From contig CM051461.1 in NCBI GenBank assembly GCA_028095005.1, forward strand, positions 164,396,574-164,460,573: a DNA stretch of 64,000 nt, given 5' to 3'. Both the position numbers and the translations under genes were made by a program. The notes beneath the pieces were generated by a model. It was not told where the DNA came from, did not search any database, and saw only the letters and a list, made by a program, of their open reading frames with translations. Within the stretch, counting starts at the first letter, position 1, and each line of letters begins with the position of its first letter. Shown in pieces: positions 26,921 to 38,478 of the stretch. This DNA is from Rhynchospora pubera (lineage: Eukaryota; Streptophyta; Magnoliopsida; Poales; Cyperaceae).

Positions 26921-26925
26921 TTTTG

Positions 26926-28722
26926 GTGTAACCGGTTATTCCTTACCTTGGGACCAAATTGGTTATTGGGCAGTTAAAATCATTATTGGTGTACCTGAAG
27001 CCATCCCACTAATAGGATCACCTTTAGTGGAGTTATTAAGAATAGAGTACTTAATTATAAAAAAAATGGATTCATTAGATATGACATCGATTCATTCTTT
27101 GATTCCGAGCCAACAAATCTTTCTTTAGAATGAAGATCTTTTGTCTCATGATAGCCTACTGCTCCAGTCCCCTTACGAAACTTTGGTTATTGGGTTAGCC
27201 ATACACTTCACATGTTTCTAGTGATTCACATGACATCATGAATTTTTTGTTGACACGGACAAAAGAAGGAAAAATCTTGAAATGATTTTCATATTTAGCC
27301 TGGACATACATATAGTTCTGAATCATTCATTTCTTTATTTTTTTGTTTTTTTCGTGTCAAGAAGTCGATTTGAGGCACCTGACATAGGGACTCGTATCCA
27401 TCGTTGGTTTAGATTATATTTCTATATTAATTAATTAGTTAATCACCTAAATCTTTGTTGATATTTTTCAACGTCCAGAGGATTCCTGGGATTAATCTTC
27501 AAGTTGGTGATTACAAGCTCGGACCATCATAATCTTTCAGGTTTTATCAAGTATTAATTTATATGAAATAATTTTGCAATCAAAACATAAGAACTTTGCT
27601 TTTAATTAAACTTTATTTACTATAATTCTTATGGTGTGGCAATTGTCACTCTACCTTAAAAAAAAAGCATAAGAACTAGAAATAGGACAAAAGTACGGAA
27701 AATAAAAATATGGGTAGTTGATTTTTTGTATAGTTTGTTCACGTTAGTCGTCTTTTATGTAGCTTGATCATCCTTGGAAATTCGTCCCTGTGACGATCAT
27801 ATTGCGTTAGTGTCGTGGACATCAACACTTGTTTTGTAATGAAAATAATATTGAACATTTTATATTAAATTTGTTGAAAAGAATGTTATGTATTATCATG
27901 TATGTGTGAACTTCTTATGTCGGACTCAAATATTTAATTACAGTGCTTGTGCTACAAAAAATCAGAGCAATTTTTAATTGTTTGTTGGGACTTCATAAAT
28001 CATAATACATACATGGCTTCTAGCTGTCCCACTAGGATGATGTCAAATGAGAAGTCGATATTCCTCTTAATCCCTCTAGGCGTGACTCATGATTCATGCA
28101 TGAATAAAGACAAAAATTAACCCAATAAGCCTTAATGTTTACGTATACAGATAAAGACACTTCCTAGAATTTTCTTTCTTCAAATTTTTGTAAAGACAAG
28201 TAGTGAATTAGATGCAGTATCTCCAACATCTTTCTCTATTGAAATATATTAATTCATTTGCTTTAGAAAATTTTCATGTATATATCATGCTGAGTGCTTA
28301 AGTTACTCTTTTAATTTATTTTAATTAAGCATTCAGCAGCTATCCAATCAATACAGCTTTTTTATTCCAGTTGGCCAACATCACTTTGAAAGACTAGTAG
28401 TAGTATTTTCATTTGCCACGACAATTAATTTTATTATTTTTCATAGCTTTCATCCAGAAGCGATCTCCTTGTTCTATTGGATGATTTCAGCCAAGACCCA
28501 GCCAAAGCAGCTAACGGTACAGTATACAGGAAGTACGGTGATATACATACAGCAGGGAATCATTTAATAATTGATTATTAACCTTTAAATTTTAGCCATT
28601 TGCACATATCAATTTATAAGAAAAAAATTAAGAGATAGCTAGAATAAAAATCTTGAGACCCACTTCGCGTAAAGATATATATATATATATATAACAATAA
28701 CAACTCTCACTACATATGTATT
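26926..28722. other. Intergenic, no gene seen
   Basis: AT-rich DNA. A short AT run lies at 28675-28693. No coding or RNA feature could be supported. Confidence 0.45.
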
Positions 28723-28739
28723 AAGATCTGTTTTATGTG

Positions 28740-28892
28740 AGAACCAGTTTTTGGTCTAGTGGCAAAGAGCAATGCATTTTAAGTAAGAGGTTGCAGGTTT
28801 GGCGGGAGGTCTTTTATAGATATTTAATTTAATTTTAAAATTAAAATTCAATTTAAAAATAAGTTGGGAGGCTTGACCCCAATTAAAAAAAA
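28740..28892 (+). mobile_element. tRNA-derived SINE, copy 1 (full length, 153 bp)
   Basis: The flanks carry a 17-bp target duplication, AAGATCTGTTT(T/A)ATGTG, at 28723-28739 and 28893-28909 with one mismatch. The body starts AGAACCAGTTTTTGG, has a perfect Pol III A box TGGTCTAGTGG, a decayed B box (gcaggtttggcgg), and a 3' poly(A) run. Copies at 31763 and 44545 have the same body. SINEs move by LINE enzymes; this copy is intact in length but its B box has lost the GTTCGA core. Confidence 0.85.
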
Positions 28893-28909
28893 AAGATCTG
28901 TTTAATGTG

Positions 28910-29943
28910 TATATATATTGGCTATTTAGTGTCGAATCTAACCATTTACCTCAAAATAAACAAAACAAAGAAAAATCTTAAGATAATTCGTTTATATTAT
29001 ATAAGAACACATTTTGTAATATGAAGACAGTTAAAATCAAGTAAGATTTTGTTGAGAAGTTTTGCAAATTCCAGCCTGTTTAGAGTTTAGACTTTAGACT
29101 GTACTTAAATGGCATATACATGAGACACCATAATGATTGTTCTAAAGAATTCAAAATTAAAGTCTCAAAACTCAATACATACAAGACAACTAAATGCAGC
29201 AAAAGTTTCTAACATTTTGTGAAGACACCATAATGATTGTTCAAAAGAATTGATCAAAATTAAAGTCTCAAAACTCAATGCATACAAGACAATTAAATGC
29301 ATCAATAGTTTCTAACATTTTGTGTCCAATCTGGATCCACACAATATTATTTCCTGTCGTACAAAAAAATTAAGGTTCTAGGTTTGCCTTGGACAGAACA
29401 GTTCCTTTTTTTTTATAAAAAAAAAAATCTTGATAGCGGCTACCAAGTGAACAGAACAGTTCTTTAATTTGGTATCGTCCTTCGGCCAATTAATTGGATC
29501 CAAATATGAAATAATTGTATCCCAATCTGGAATTCTAGGTAACCTGTTTCATATTCTTCCACAGGTAGATCAGTTCTATATACAAACAGTTGCATTTCAT
29601 TAGAATTAATTATTTGGATAATATTATGATTGAGAAAGGAAGATCGAATGCTAACATATGTCATGTATATATTTTTTTATTTTTCAATTTTATAACTACT
29701 ACCAGAATCACATCTAACAGGCTTGAAATCCAGCTAGCTGTAGCTCCGGCTGAAGAAAACAAGGATGTAACCCAATTACTTAGTACTATGGTATTACTCT
29801 TTTAGCTGAACTAGATCCATGCAAATTTCAAATCTGAATTTCGCATTTAGAGATGTCCCTAGTGCTACCCGTTTCATTTGAGACTCTGACTGAGCAGCAT
29901 TTCCTTGCATAGGAACCAGCATTAGTGCACCAACAATTGGAAT
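28910..29943. other. Intergenic between the SINE and the tRNA unit
   Basis: No gene is seen. The only structure is the 100-bp tandem duplication listed separately. Confidence 0.45.
29124..29323 (+). repeat. Tandem duplication, 2 x 100 bp
   Basis: Two adjacent copies start with gacaccataatgattgttc at 29124 and 29224 and stay alike through tttctaacattttgtg. Only a few substitutions and a small indel separate them, so the duplication is fairly recent. Confidence 0.9.
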
Positions 29944-29959
29944 AACTAGTAGAAGTGTT

Positions 29960-30075
29960 TTTTTTTAAGGTAATGATTAATATATATATAAAAAGGAAAA
30001 GGCGCCCACCGTGGGGCTCGAACCCACGACCACAAGGTTAAGAGCCTTGCGCTCTACCAACTGAGCTAGACGGGC
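29960..30075 (-). mobile_element. Retroposed pre-tRNA-Lys unit with poly(A) and 16-bp TSD
   Basis: AACTAGTAGAAGTGTT occurs at 29944-29959 and again at 30076-30091 as a perfect 16-bp direct repeat. The right copy abuts the first base of a tRNA-Lys. Read on the minus strand, the insert is the mature tRNA start, the whole tRNA, about 37 bases of 3' trailer with an early TTTT-CC-TTTTT, then a terminal A run of 7-9 next to the other repeat copy. That is the form of an RNA copied in by target-primed reverse transcription. The 5' end matches the RNase P cleavage point, suggesting a partly processed precursor was the template. Confidence 0.8.
30004..30075 (-). tRNA. tRNA-Lys (anticodon CTT)
   Basis: A 72-nt cloverleaf. 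The acceptor stem GCCCGTC pairs with GGTGGGC (two wobbles). The D arm carries A box TAGCTCAGTTGG, the anticodon loop is CTCTTAA with anticodon CTT, and the T arm carries B box GGTTCGAGCCC. There is no intron. TTTT follows on the minus strand and could end Pol III transcription. All key positions are intact, so it may be functional even though its flanks show that it was inserted as a retrocopy. Confidence 0.95.
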
Positions 30076-30091
30076 AACTAGTAGAAGTGTT

Positions 30092-30654
30092 AGCATTAGA
30101 ATTTTCTTTAGGAAAAATGTCCTTAGTATTTTTCTTATTCTAGCGTCCTAAACATAATAGTTGATTTTTGGACATATATAAAGTTCCTTCCCAGCTCTCT
30201 TGGAACACCAATCGTTGATTTGACTAGTTCTTTCGCAAAGGCTATTTATTTGAAGAGTTCGTAAAAGATTGAGAGCAATTCGGTGATAGGCCATATAAGA
30301 TTCCAATCAACTTCATCTTTTTCTGAAATTTCACAATTCAAAATGGATATGATCGATGATAAATATCAAGTAATGACACACTTGACAGTAACATGTGATT
30401 TCTTTAAGCAGCTCATGCTATTTGCGTAGATTCGATAAAGCTGTGATCATCACTGAGTTTCAATTCATTTGACCTTAGCAAGAAAATCACATTCAATTTT
30501 TCCTTCTGCTTCATCTCTTTATATAGAAAATTTCTATTTGTAATGTGTTTTCTGATTTTATGGAATTTTATTTGTTTTATAATAAAATGATCCTTCCATT
30601 GATTTAGGAAAAAAAAAATCAAGTAATCCAGTACCTACTCTTATAACTTATATC
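30092..30654. other. Intergenic, no gene seen
   Basis: No supported feature lies between the tRNA unit and the MITE. Confidence 0.45.
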
Positions 30655-30657
30655 TAA

Positions 30658-30845
30658 GGCTCCGTTTGGATGGTTTCTTTCCGGAATAAGGAATAAGGAA
30701 TAACCACTTTTATCAATAAATTTATTTCTAATCATCCAAACTCTTCATAAAAGTTACACACTTCCCAATAAATTTACCCATTCCCAATAAATTTCTTCCC
30801 TTCTTCTTTCTTCCTACCTTATTCTCAACGCATCCAAACAGAGCC
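30658..30845. mobile_element. Tourist-like (PIF/Harbinger) MITE
   Basis: The 188-bp unit has termini GGCTC(C/T)GTTTGGAT in inverted orientation (one mismatch) and is flanked on both sides by TAA (30655-30657 and 30846-30848). A 3-bp TAA target and GTTTGGAT-type ends are the hallmark of Tourist-like MITEs. It is non-coding. Confidence 0.88.
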
Positions 30846-30848
30846 TAA

Positions 30849-31437
30849 AATCCATATATAACCATAATATATAGATGCATTTTTTATTCTTTGAAGTAAG
30901 TCTTCAAGCATTACATTACAGTTTGAAATTTTGGCATCAGAACCCTCTCATCTGTGCTTATGACAGGCGCCATTATTTTTAGATACATGCTCGTAGGTGT
31001 AATGTATAAAATATTTATACGTGTGCATGTATATATATGAAAATTTGGTATATATAGCACCTACTAATTTGCATGTACTGTTACATGTCTCCAGTCATTA
31101 AATGCGTATTAATAACAAAAATAAACATATATATCGTCACTCCTCAGTATGCAAACCTGCAGTCCTGCACTTCCTTTTTCGGCATTATTTACGCAACGCT
31201 TGAGATTTCAGATTTGAGAATTCCTTTTCAAGCCAAAACACTTGGAAAGAGAAGTCAATGCTGCCCATAGGGAGACAAAATCACGGGGAAGTACGCCCAG
31301 ACTGAGCAAGGCACACATGACAATTGGCAAATTAAAAAGCTAAACCAAGTTGAGATTAATTATACGGGAGTAATACAAGATTAGTTGGATGATTGGACCT
31401 AACACAATTACCTCTTAAAATAAAAAGTTGCACCTAA

Positions 31438-31479
<42 letters not shown>

Positions 31480-31746
31480 ATATAGCATGTTAAATTTTGT
31501 TGTTTCTTTATACCCGTCATGCGGAAAGAATCTACTATTTCATTTTATTATTAAGATACCTCTTTTCACCCAAGGTTAATTATACGTTAATTAATATCTT
31601 GGAGCCCATCTCTGATTTGAGTCTCGGTTTTGTTTGTTTATTTATTTTTTGTAGCTCCACAAATTAGACCAATATTCGAATGTACATTACAAAACTATAT
31701 ATATATAGTCTCTGGGGCAGTTGGTCCGGTATATATTGATCTATCC
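30849..31746. other. Intergenic with an (AT)18 microsatellite
   Basis: No gene is seen. 31441-31476 is an uninterrupted AT run of 36 bases. Confidence 0.6.
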
Positions 31747-31762
31747 AGTTTCCACCAACATT

Positions 31763-31868
31763 AATTTTTTGAAGATAAATTGAGTTCAAGCATTCTTTCG
31801 ACTTATTTTTAAATTAAATATCTATGAATATGAAAGACCTCTACCTAGGTTTCGAACCTGCAACCTTT
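31763..31868 (-). mobile_element. tRNA-derived SINE, copy 2 (5'-truncated)
   Basis: AGTTT(C/T)CACCAACATT flanks the unit at 31747-31762 and 31869-31884 (16 bp, one mismatch). Read on the minus strand it begins at the B box (caggttcgaaacc) and continues with the same 3' body as copies 1 and 3. The A box is missing. 5' truncation is typical of incomplete reverse transcription. Confidence 0.85.
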
Positions 31869-31884
31869 AGTTTTCACCAACATT

Positions 31885-33173
31885 GCCTCCGAGAATTTTC
31901 TGATCCACCATGACTTTCTGTCCAATATGTGTTAAAAACCGAACAAGACCGATCAATCTGATAAAAAATTAGTTACCAAGTTGGTTTATTTCTAATATGA
32001 TGAAATTTGAACTTGAACTTAAAACACAGAACAATTTCTTCACCGCCACACTAGTTCAATGTTTGTATAAAGAAATTGCTTTAGTCGTCGGAGATGATCG
32101 ATGTTATATCAGATCTCATATAATATATAAGTATATCACGTCATGAAGTACCAATCTTGCATTTGTATTAAAGTAATGTATAGTTGACATTTAACCAAAC
32201 TATAAATTAAATAAAATGACACGCTTTTATTGATAGATAAATTAAATCTAAATTTATATATCTTAATTATTATTTACTAGCACCGCCATCCTGTTAATTA
32301 GGGGAAACAACTGCAGTCATTAATAATATTATTATATCTTACCCATATAGTTAAAATGCTACGAATTACATTTAGTCCATATATGAATCAGCAAAGAACT
32401 TTCCGGCGTGAAGAACTACGTGGAAACTGGAAAGCAGTTGAATTCTTTTTTTAATATATATCCAATTAGCCAGAGAGAGTTGCAGGCTTGCAGTAACATG
32501 TTTTTTAAGGGGGCACGTCATCCTCACACTTTCACTACAGGACAAAAACGCCAATAAAGCATTTATTAAAAAAAAATGAATATATATGTTATGGTTATGG
32601 AGTTTATTTTGTGTATATTTATTACCATCAGTAACGGTAACTTACAGGGTTCTCACACCCGAAAGTTAATTGCGTCACAAATTGAAATTGGAGAACCCAC
32701 AACTTCATATCATATGGGATCAGAAACTAGTCAAACAGAAAGTGATTGTGTGTAAACAACGGACTGTACATATATTTAGTTATTTACCACTTCACTTACT
32801 GATCAACAGGAAATTGGAATTATCCTGTGCTAACTAGTCAAGAGGAAATTGGAATTATCCTGTGCTAACTACAATGCAGAAAACTTCGTTCTAAAAGGCC
32901 CACCTTAGCTGGAGCTTTAGTTTATAATAATTACACGACAGAGAATGCTACAAACCTACAACTATTTATAATCTTTTATTAGATTGCGTCTCCAATGAGA
33001 CGGGTGTTGGAGAGATCTGGTTCAGCTGTACACCCTGTTTCATTGACAATTTTTTTAAGATAATTTCAGTAGAAAGTTTGGTCCAAGAACATCATTCACC
33101 CGGAGACATTTATATCTTTGGGATGTCATATAACCGACAACTTGTTGAAAAATTTGAAACGGATTTGATGTTA
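31885..33173. other. Intergenic, no gene seen
   Basis: Only a 35-bp tandem duplication stands out: aggaaattggaattatcctg begins at 32808 and 32843 and each copy ends gtgctaacta. Confidence 0.5.
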
Positions 33174-33178
33174 GAATA

Positions 33179-34594
33179 TGATAGGAGGGTTTCATATCGT
33201 TATATTCAATTTTTTTAAGTCTTAATTTCAATTATATGTTTGTGTTTTAAGTTAGATTTTACTGCATTTTAGGTTAGAAATATGATATTGTTATTGCTCT
33301 TTGTTTATCTTCAGGTTTAGTGATGATTTGGTGAAATTCTGAGCTCTGGACAGAGTTCAAGCGGAGCAGGCTAAGGTCCAAACGGATGGAGTAAATAAAC
33401 AGATTCAAACCAGACAAGGCGTCTGTTCTGGCGACCTCGCCTGAACCAAACCGCCAGATCGAATTTGGAACAGTTATTTCTGAAAAAGCCCATTCCTTAT
33501 TTTTAAACTATCCAGACATGTTCTCCACACATGAAAACCGACTAGGAAGGCTATTTAAACATGTGGAAGGCCACCAAAAAGTGTAAGTCAGATTTTAGAG
33601 CAAGAATTGAAGGAAGTTTGCAGAATTCAACCGCAGCCTATCTCTTGTCGACCCCGCCAGGATTCAAGCTAAGAGAGATTTTAGTAACTTCTTGTTGTAA
33701 TCTTCCTTTATTGATTTTCTTTGATGTTTGATTTGTTGAAACCTATTTTTTTGTGTTAATTATGACTAGTAGTGAGTAGTTTAGTTTATGGACAATTGTA
33801 GGGAATCATGACTTGGTAGATTAATGAAAGTTTAATTTAGTGTTCTATATTTTCGAATTGCTTTGCTTTACTTGATCTTATTTGCTTGTTGTGTGATTAT
33901 GAATTGCTTGTTTTGAAGATTTGCTCATTAGGTTAGCCTTGCCTAATAGATTAGTACAAAAACCCTAATTTCAAGTCAATTTGCAATTGCTTACCATAGG
34001 ATAGGATGAAACCATAACTTAGCTGAAAGGTTTGTTCTCTCCTAAGATCGAAAGATCTAGAATATCCTACCGAATAGTAAAGTAGACTTGAAAATCTTAA
34101 ACCAAGAAACGAAGGTTGAAACTTAGGATTTTTAGGAGGTATAGAGGTTAAAACTTAGTTATACCAAATTAAGAACGACAATTAATATTTGGATTAATGT
34201 TTTGACCAACATCCTGCACTTAGAAAAGATAAAACCCGATTAAACGTTTTGTTTTGGCGACCCCGCCAGGAAACCGGCGGCTCCGCCTGGATAGTGCCAG
34301 GAATTAGAACCCGATCTATTGACCCTAGTTAAGTCTTTAATTCGAGTTAACTACTTTCTTTTAATCGTTAGAGTAATTTAGGAGTTAGCTAGTAATTTAG
34401 ATTTAAGTTTATTAGCATAATTATTAGTCTAAACAACCAACTTTATATTTTGACTTTTTTAACTCTAGATCAATTTAAATTGAATTACTATAACTTAGGA
34501 ATTTAAAAAATCTGTCCCTGTGATTCGATCCTCAAGCTACACTGCATTAGATTAGATTTAAAGTTTAATTTGACCTAGATTTTACCTCCGATCA
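33179..34594 (+). mobile_element. Solo LTR, probably Ty3/gypsy
   Basis: The 1,416-bp unit begins TGATAGGAGG and ends CCTCCGATCA, short inverted ends with one mismatch. It is flanked by GAATA and TAATA (4 of 5 bases match). The interior has ctgtccctgtgattcgatcc close to the 3' end, a phrase often seen in plant Tat/Athila-type LTRs, and repeated gaccccgccagga phrases. No coding region is attached. The boundaries and the gypsy assignment are inference. Confidence 0.6.
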
Positions 34595-34599
34595 TAATA

Positions 34600-34952
34600 T
34601 TTAAACAATGTTGTTCTGTCATACATTGCTTCATTAGCTATAGAGAGTATAGTGCGCGTGCGCCTTTGGAAGCAGCATTGTTGAAATGATTTTTTTTTTT
34701 TTTTTTTGGCTTCCACAGTGAGATTGTCTTTTAATCTGTAATTTTGTAATCTTTTAATTTTAAATTTTCTTAGAATTTCACCATTATGAATAAAAATTGT
34801 TGGTATTACAATCGCCGATCAACGTTATAAAAAAAACTCTCGGTTTTTTTATTTCAGATTTTGACTGTTCGCTAAAAGTTACATAAAATATACAATGCTT
34901 TGATCTTATAGTACAAGATGACAACAAGTATAGAGAGGATATATGGATATTA

Positions 34953-34987
<35 letters not shown>

Positions 34988-35293
34988 TACTACGCCTCAA
35001 AGGTGTAATAATAATTTCATCTATAATGAAGGAAATTGATACAAAATAAAATTAAGTAAAATTCAAAAATAAATGTATTAATTCTTGTTTATATTGCACC
35101 CTACTTTAAACTCAAAGTGACAAAAAAAAACATTAAATGACACCTTGTGTTTAGTCAACAATTTAGTAACATTTATATCCTATCCTAGAAGTTGATAATT
35201 GGTCTGGTACAAATGAATTTATTATTTATATATAACCTTGTGGTCGGCACTAGACAATGAAGAGATTGTAGATGAGATGAGGTCAATTTTAGA
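34600..35293. other. Intergenic with a (TTA)n microsatellite
   Basis: 34953-34986 is about eleven TTA units. No gene is seen. Confidence 0.6.
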
Positions 35294-35300
35294 GTTAGTA

Positions 35301-36667
35301 ACCGAAATTATTTTATATAAGAATTTAGACTAAAAAAATTTTAATAGAAAGAATTATTATTATTATTTTTAATAAGAAGAAAGTTCGAACGCGTTTTATA
35401 AAAGCGTACAGTCTCTCTCCTTCCTACGCGTTTATAAAACGCGCTCGAAGGCTTCGAACGCATTTTATAAACGGGTAAGAAGGAGAGAGCTTCAGTTACG
35501 CCTCAAAAGGCTGGTCAGACCTTCGTACCCGTTTATAAAACGCGTTCGGAGCCTTCGAGTGCGTTTTATAAGCGTGTTATTAGTTTTTCATATTTTTCAT
35601 TCAAGCTGCAACATTTAACTTATTAAAAATAATATTTTGCAACAAGGTCCCTGCATGTTTCATATTTACAAAATACTCAAAATTTTATTTCCAATTAAAG
35701 ATGTATTAAATAGATATAAGAAATATATCACACATATTTTATATGCATTTAATTGCACATATTTTTTTTAGCATGTGTATAATATCATTTTGTTTGAATA
35801 ATTATTCGCCGATGACCCTGTACTTTTACTATTTAATTCTACAAACTTATCTTTTGCATTGTAGTCTCTTTTTTTTATTTTATGTTAGCCATATATAATC
35901 AAATAATATATAATATGGAAATAACTAAAATATAAAATTTTTAAAAAAATTTTGAACATTAAAACTTTAAACAGGCATAACTTTTGATAGGAAGGTCCGT
36001 TTGGGGCGATCAAGCACAATCCGGAAAGCTGGCGACGAGATCTACACATGTTTTCGGGGTGAAACCCCATAACGACCATTTTCGGAGCCAAAAAAACGCT
36101 CTCTAGACCTCCAAAATCCACTTTGAAAGTTTGCAAACCTAAAAACCACTCTAAACTACTAAAAAAGTTTTTAAAATCATAAATTAATCATTAAAAAGAG
36201 AAATGCAGTAAATCAAGTGACTTTCTTGATAGTGATGGAAACAAAATGATATTAATGTCAAAATTAATATTCTAATGTCATTTTTAAATAAAATTAATAT
36301 GAAATTAAATGTGATATTTTAAAAATTATAAATTTAACCTTAAAAATTAATTTTCCTATTAATTTTGAAAAAAAAATGGTAATTACTCCATTTCGAAAAA
36401 TTTACGCCTTCCTACCTGTTTATAAAACGTGCTCGAAGGCTCCGAACGCGTTTTATAAACGGGTACGAAAGTCTGACCAGCCTTTTGAAGCGTAACTGAA
36501 GCGGTACAGTTTCTCTCCTTCTTACCCGTTTATAAAACGCGTAGGAAGGAGAGAAACTGTACGCTTTTATAAAACGCGTTCGAACTTTCTTCTTATTAAA
36601 AAAAAATAATAATAATTCTTTCTATTCAAATTTTTTTAGTCTAAATTCTTATATAAAATAATTTCGG
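35301..36667. mobile_element. 1.37-kb foldback element with ~240-bp inverted arms
   Basis: Outer ends CCGAAATTATTTTATATAAG and its reverse complement are flanked by a perfect 7-bp GTTAGTA (35294-35300 and 36668-36674). The arms, about 35302-35575 and 36410-36667, are strongly inverted. Each arm carries several copies of a palindrome-like core CG(C/T)GTTTTATAAACGCG joined by repeated ctccttc/gaaggag blocks, so an arm can also fold on itself. The 0.8-kb interior is AT-rich; a 36000-36150 patch is less AT-rich and might be captured DNA. There is no transposase. The family is uncertain: a Mutator-like or hAT-like foldback is possible, with the 7-bp duplication leaving this open. Confidence 0.85.
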
Positions 36668-36674
36668 GTTAGTA

Positions 36675-37504
36675 GAGGTATAGTGATTTGTCCTCTCTTT
36701 CTCCTGTTCATGTTTCTTCCTTTCTAACTTCCAACAGTTGTCAACTAATTAAGTGCCCTTTTTTATATAATATTTGCACTCAAGAACACTATTTGATATG
36801 GTTGCATGTTGAGCTATAATTAACATCACAAGCTGCAACTAAATGTTAGGAACCTAACAAAATCTTAAAAAATATATTATTAAAAGATTTCACCAATTGT
36901 CTTGGGTACGTCAAAGACGCAAAAAAAATAATTGTAACAAAGAGAACAAAAATAGAATTAGGTGGTGTTCGTTGCACTAAGAATTTTGAAAATTTGATTC
37001 GATACGTGCATAGAGAAAACAGAAAAAAAATATATGTAATTGACTTGATTGTTATGGTTCAATTAAAGGCTTAAAGATACGTAAGAAAACAAAACTACTA
37101 GAAAAAACATAATAATCTTCTTTCTGATAAATAATTCTGATACAAATCAAATAAAACTTGGAAATCTCCTATTATATTTGCATATCTCTACCACAAAACA
37201 GTTCAATTATAGTTCGGATTACACATAGCAGCTGGATCCAATCATATTGATGTGAACCCTATAAAGTTGATTATATTCACCGTTTATTCTAAGCTGAGAA
37301 GCAATATTTGAAAGCAATGGAAGTCAGCTCAATAAACAACAAAAAGTAATACTCCAAGCTTTGGGGAAAAAAATTATAAGATCCAAGTTTTGCCTGATTA
37401 AGAGCAATCAATAATTTTAACATGTCATTTTGTCATTTTTCTCTTACAGCTCTTTCAGCTGCTATCATTCATTTTCCTGATATGTAATAAACGAATTATA
37501 AATC
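36675..37504. other. Intergenic, no gene seen
   Basis: AT-rich DNA with no supported feature. Confidence 0.45.
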
Positions 37505-37543
37505 TTTAGGGTTTAGGGTTTAGGGTTTAGGGTTTAGGGTTTA
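37505..37543 (+). repeat. Interstitial telomere-type array (TTTAGGG)5
   Basis: Five perfect TTTAGGG units plus TTTA, the Arabidopsis-type plant telomere repeat, well inside a gene-bearing region. Such short arrays can be left by break repair or by a short telomere-like box. Its perfection suggests recent origin or upkeep. Confidence 0.95.
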
Positions 37544-37986
37544 TATGAAATAAGACCACATATGAAACAAAAGTAAACAATGGATGTTTCGGTAGTGCCG
37601 TGATCTCTCTTCGGCCTTTGAGCACTTTTTGGGAACGAACAAATTTAACCACCTAACACAGCACAGAAATATATCCCATCCCATCTATCAAGCTAGATTC
37701 CCATGAAATCTCTGATTTTCCAAGCAACCAAACAAACCTAATTAAGAACATAAATATATAATGCAAGGCGATCATGAATAACGGGCCCAAGTTAATTAGA
37801 AGTCAGACATATGTTTCACTGAAAATGATCATTTCAACTCCATTGTAGTTGTACCCTCCCTTCATCCGCTTCTTTGGATGAACTGCTCGTATGGGTACCG
37901 GACACTAGTTTTGTAACATAATTATCCGTAGTTACCCGTATTATCGGTTCCTACAGATTTTAAAGGACCTGTACTTAGATTTCTCC

Positions 37987-38466
37987 AGTTTAGAAAGGAA
38001 CATGAAACTTTTTTCAGATGTGAAAGGCTCTAGGGATTTGGCAGCCATGCAGAGAAGCAATGAAACTAGTGATGGGCATGTTTCAGATGGTGAGGAGAGT
38101 CTCTACTAGAGACCTTGTCAGACTCTTCACAAAATCCATGCCTCAGCTGCTGCTCCTTTTAGTTTTTTGCTGCTTTCTGCTTTGCCTCCTTTTATAATGT
38201 GCTGTTTATTGTGTTGTGACTTGTTGAATGTGTGTTTGTGTTAGGCTGGTATTGGTTTTGAGACTTTATGTGCCTGGAATTGCTTAGAGAGCAGTAGTTA
38301 ATTTTTCTTTACTTCTATAACATTCCTTCTCTTTGATCATTAGGATCACTTGAGTTAGTTTGGTTGGTTGGGTAGCTTTTTTATTTCTCTTCTGAACTTT
38401 CTGTTTGTACTGCTCATTTTGTTTAAATGGAGGCTCATCTCGAGCCACTTTAATTCAAAAAAAAAA
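37987..38466 (+). mobile_element. 5'-truncated retrocopy with poly(A) tail
   Basis: AAAGGACCTGTACTT (37972-37986) recurs in diverged form as AAAGGACCCGTGCCTT right after an A run at about 38456-38466, consistent with a target duplication. The inserted DNA starts with an open frame of about 38 codons (LERNMKLFSDVKGSRDLAAM... ending EESLY and a stop near 38109) followed by 350 bases like a 3' UTR. Just before the A run is a small hairpin, GGCTC-ATCTC-GAGCC, as at plant LINE 3' ends. It is either a processed pseudogene fragment of an unrecognised gene or a LINE 3' fragment. Confidence 0.5.
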
Positions 38467-38478
38467 GGACCCGTGCCT

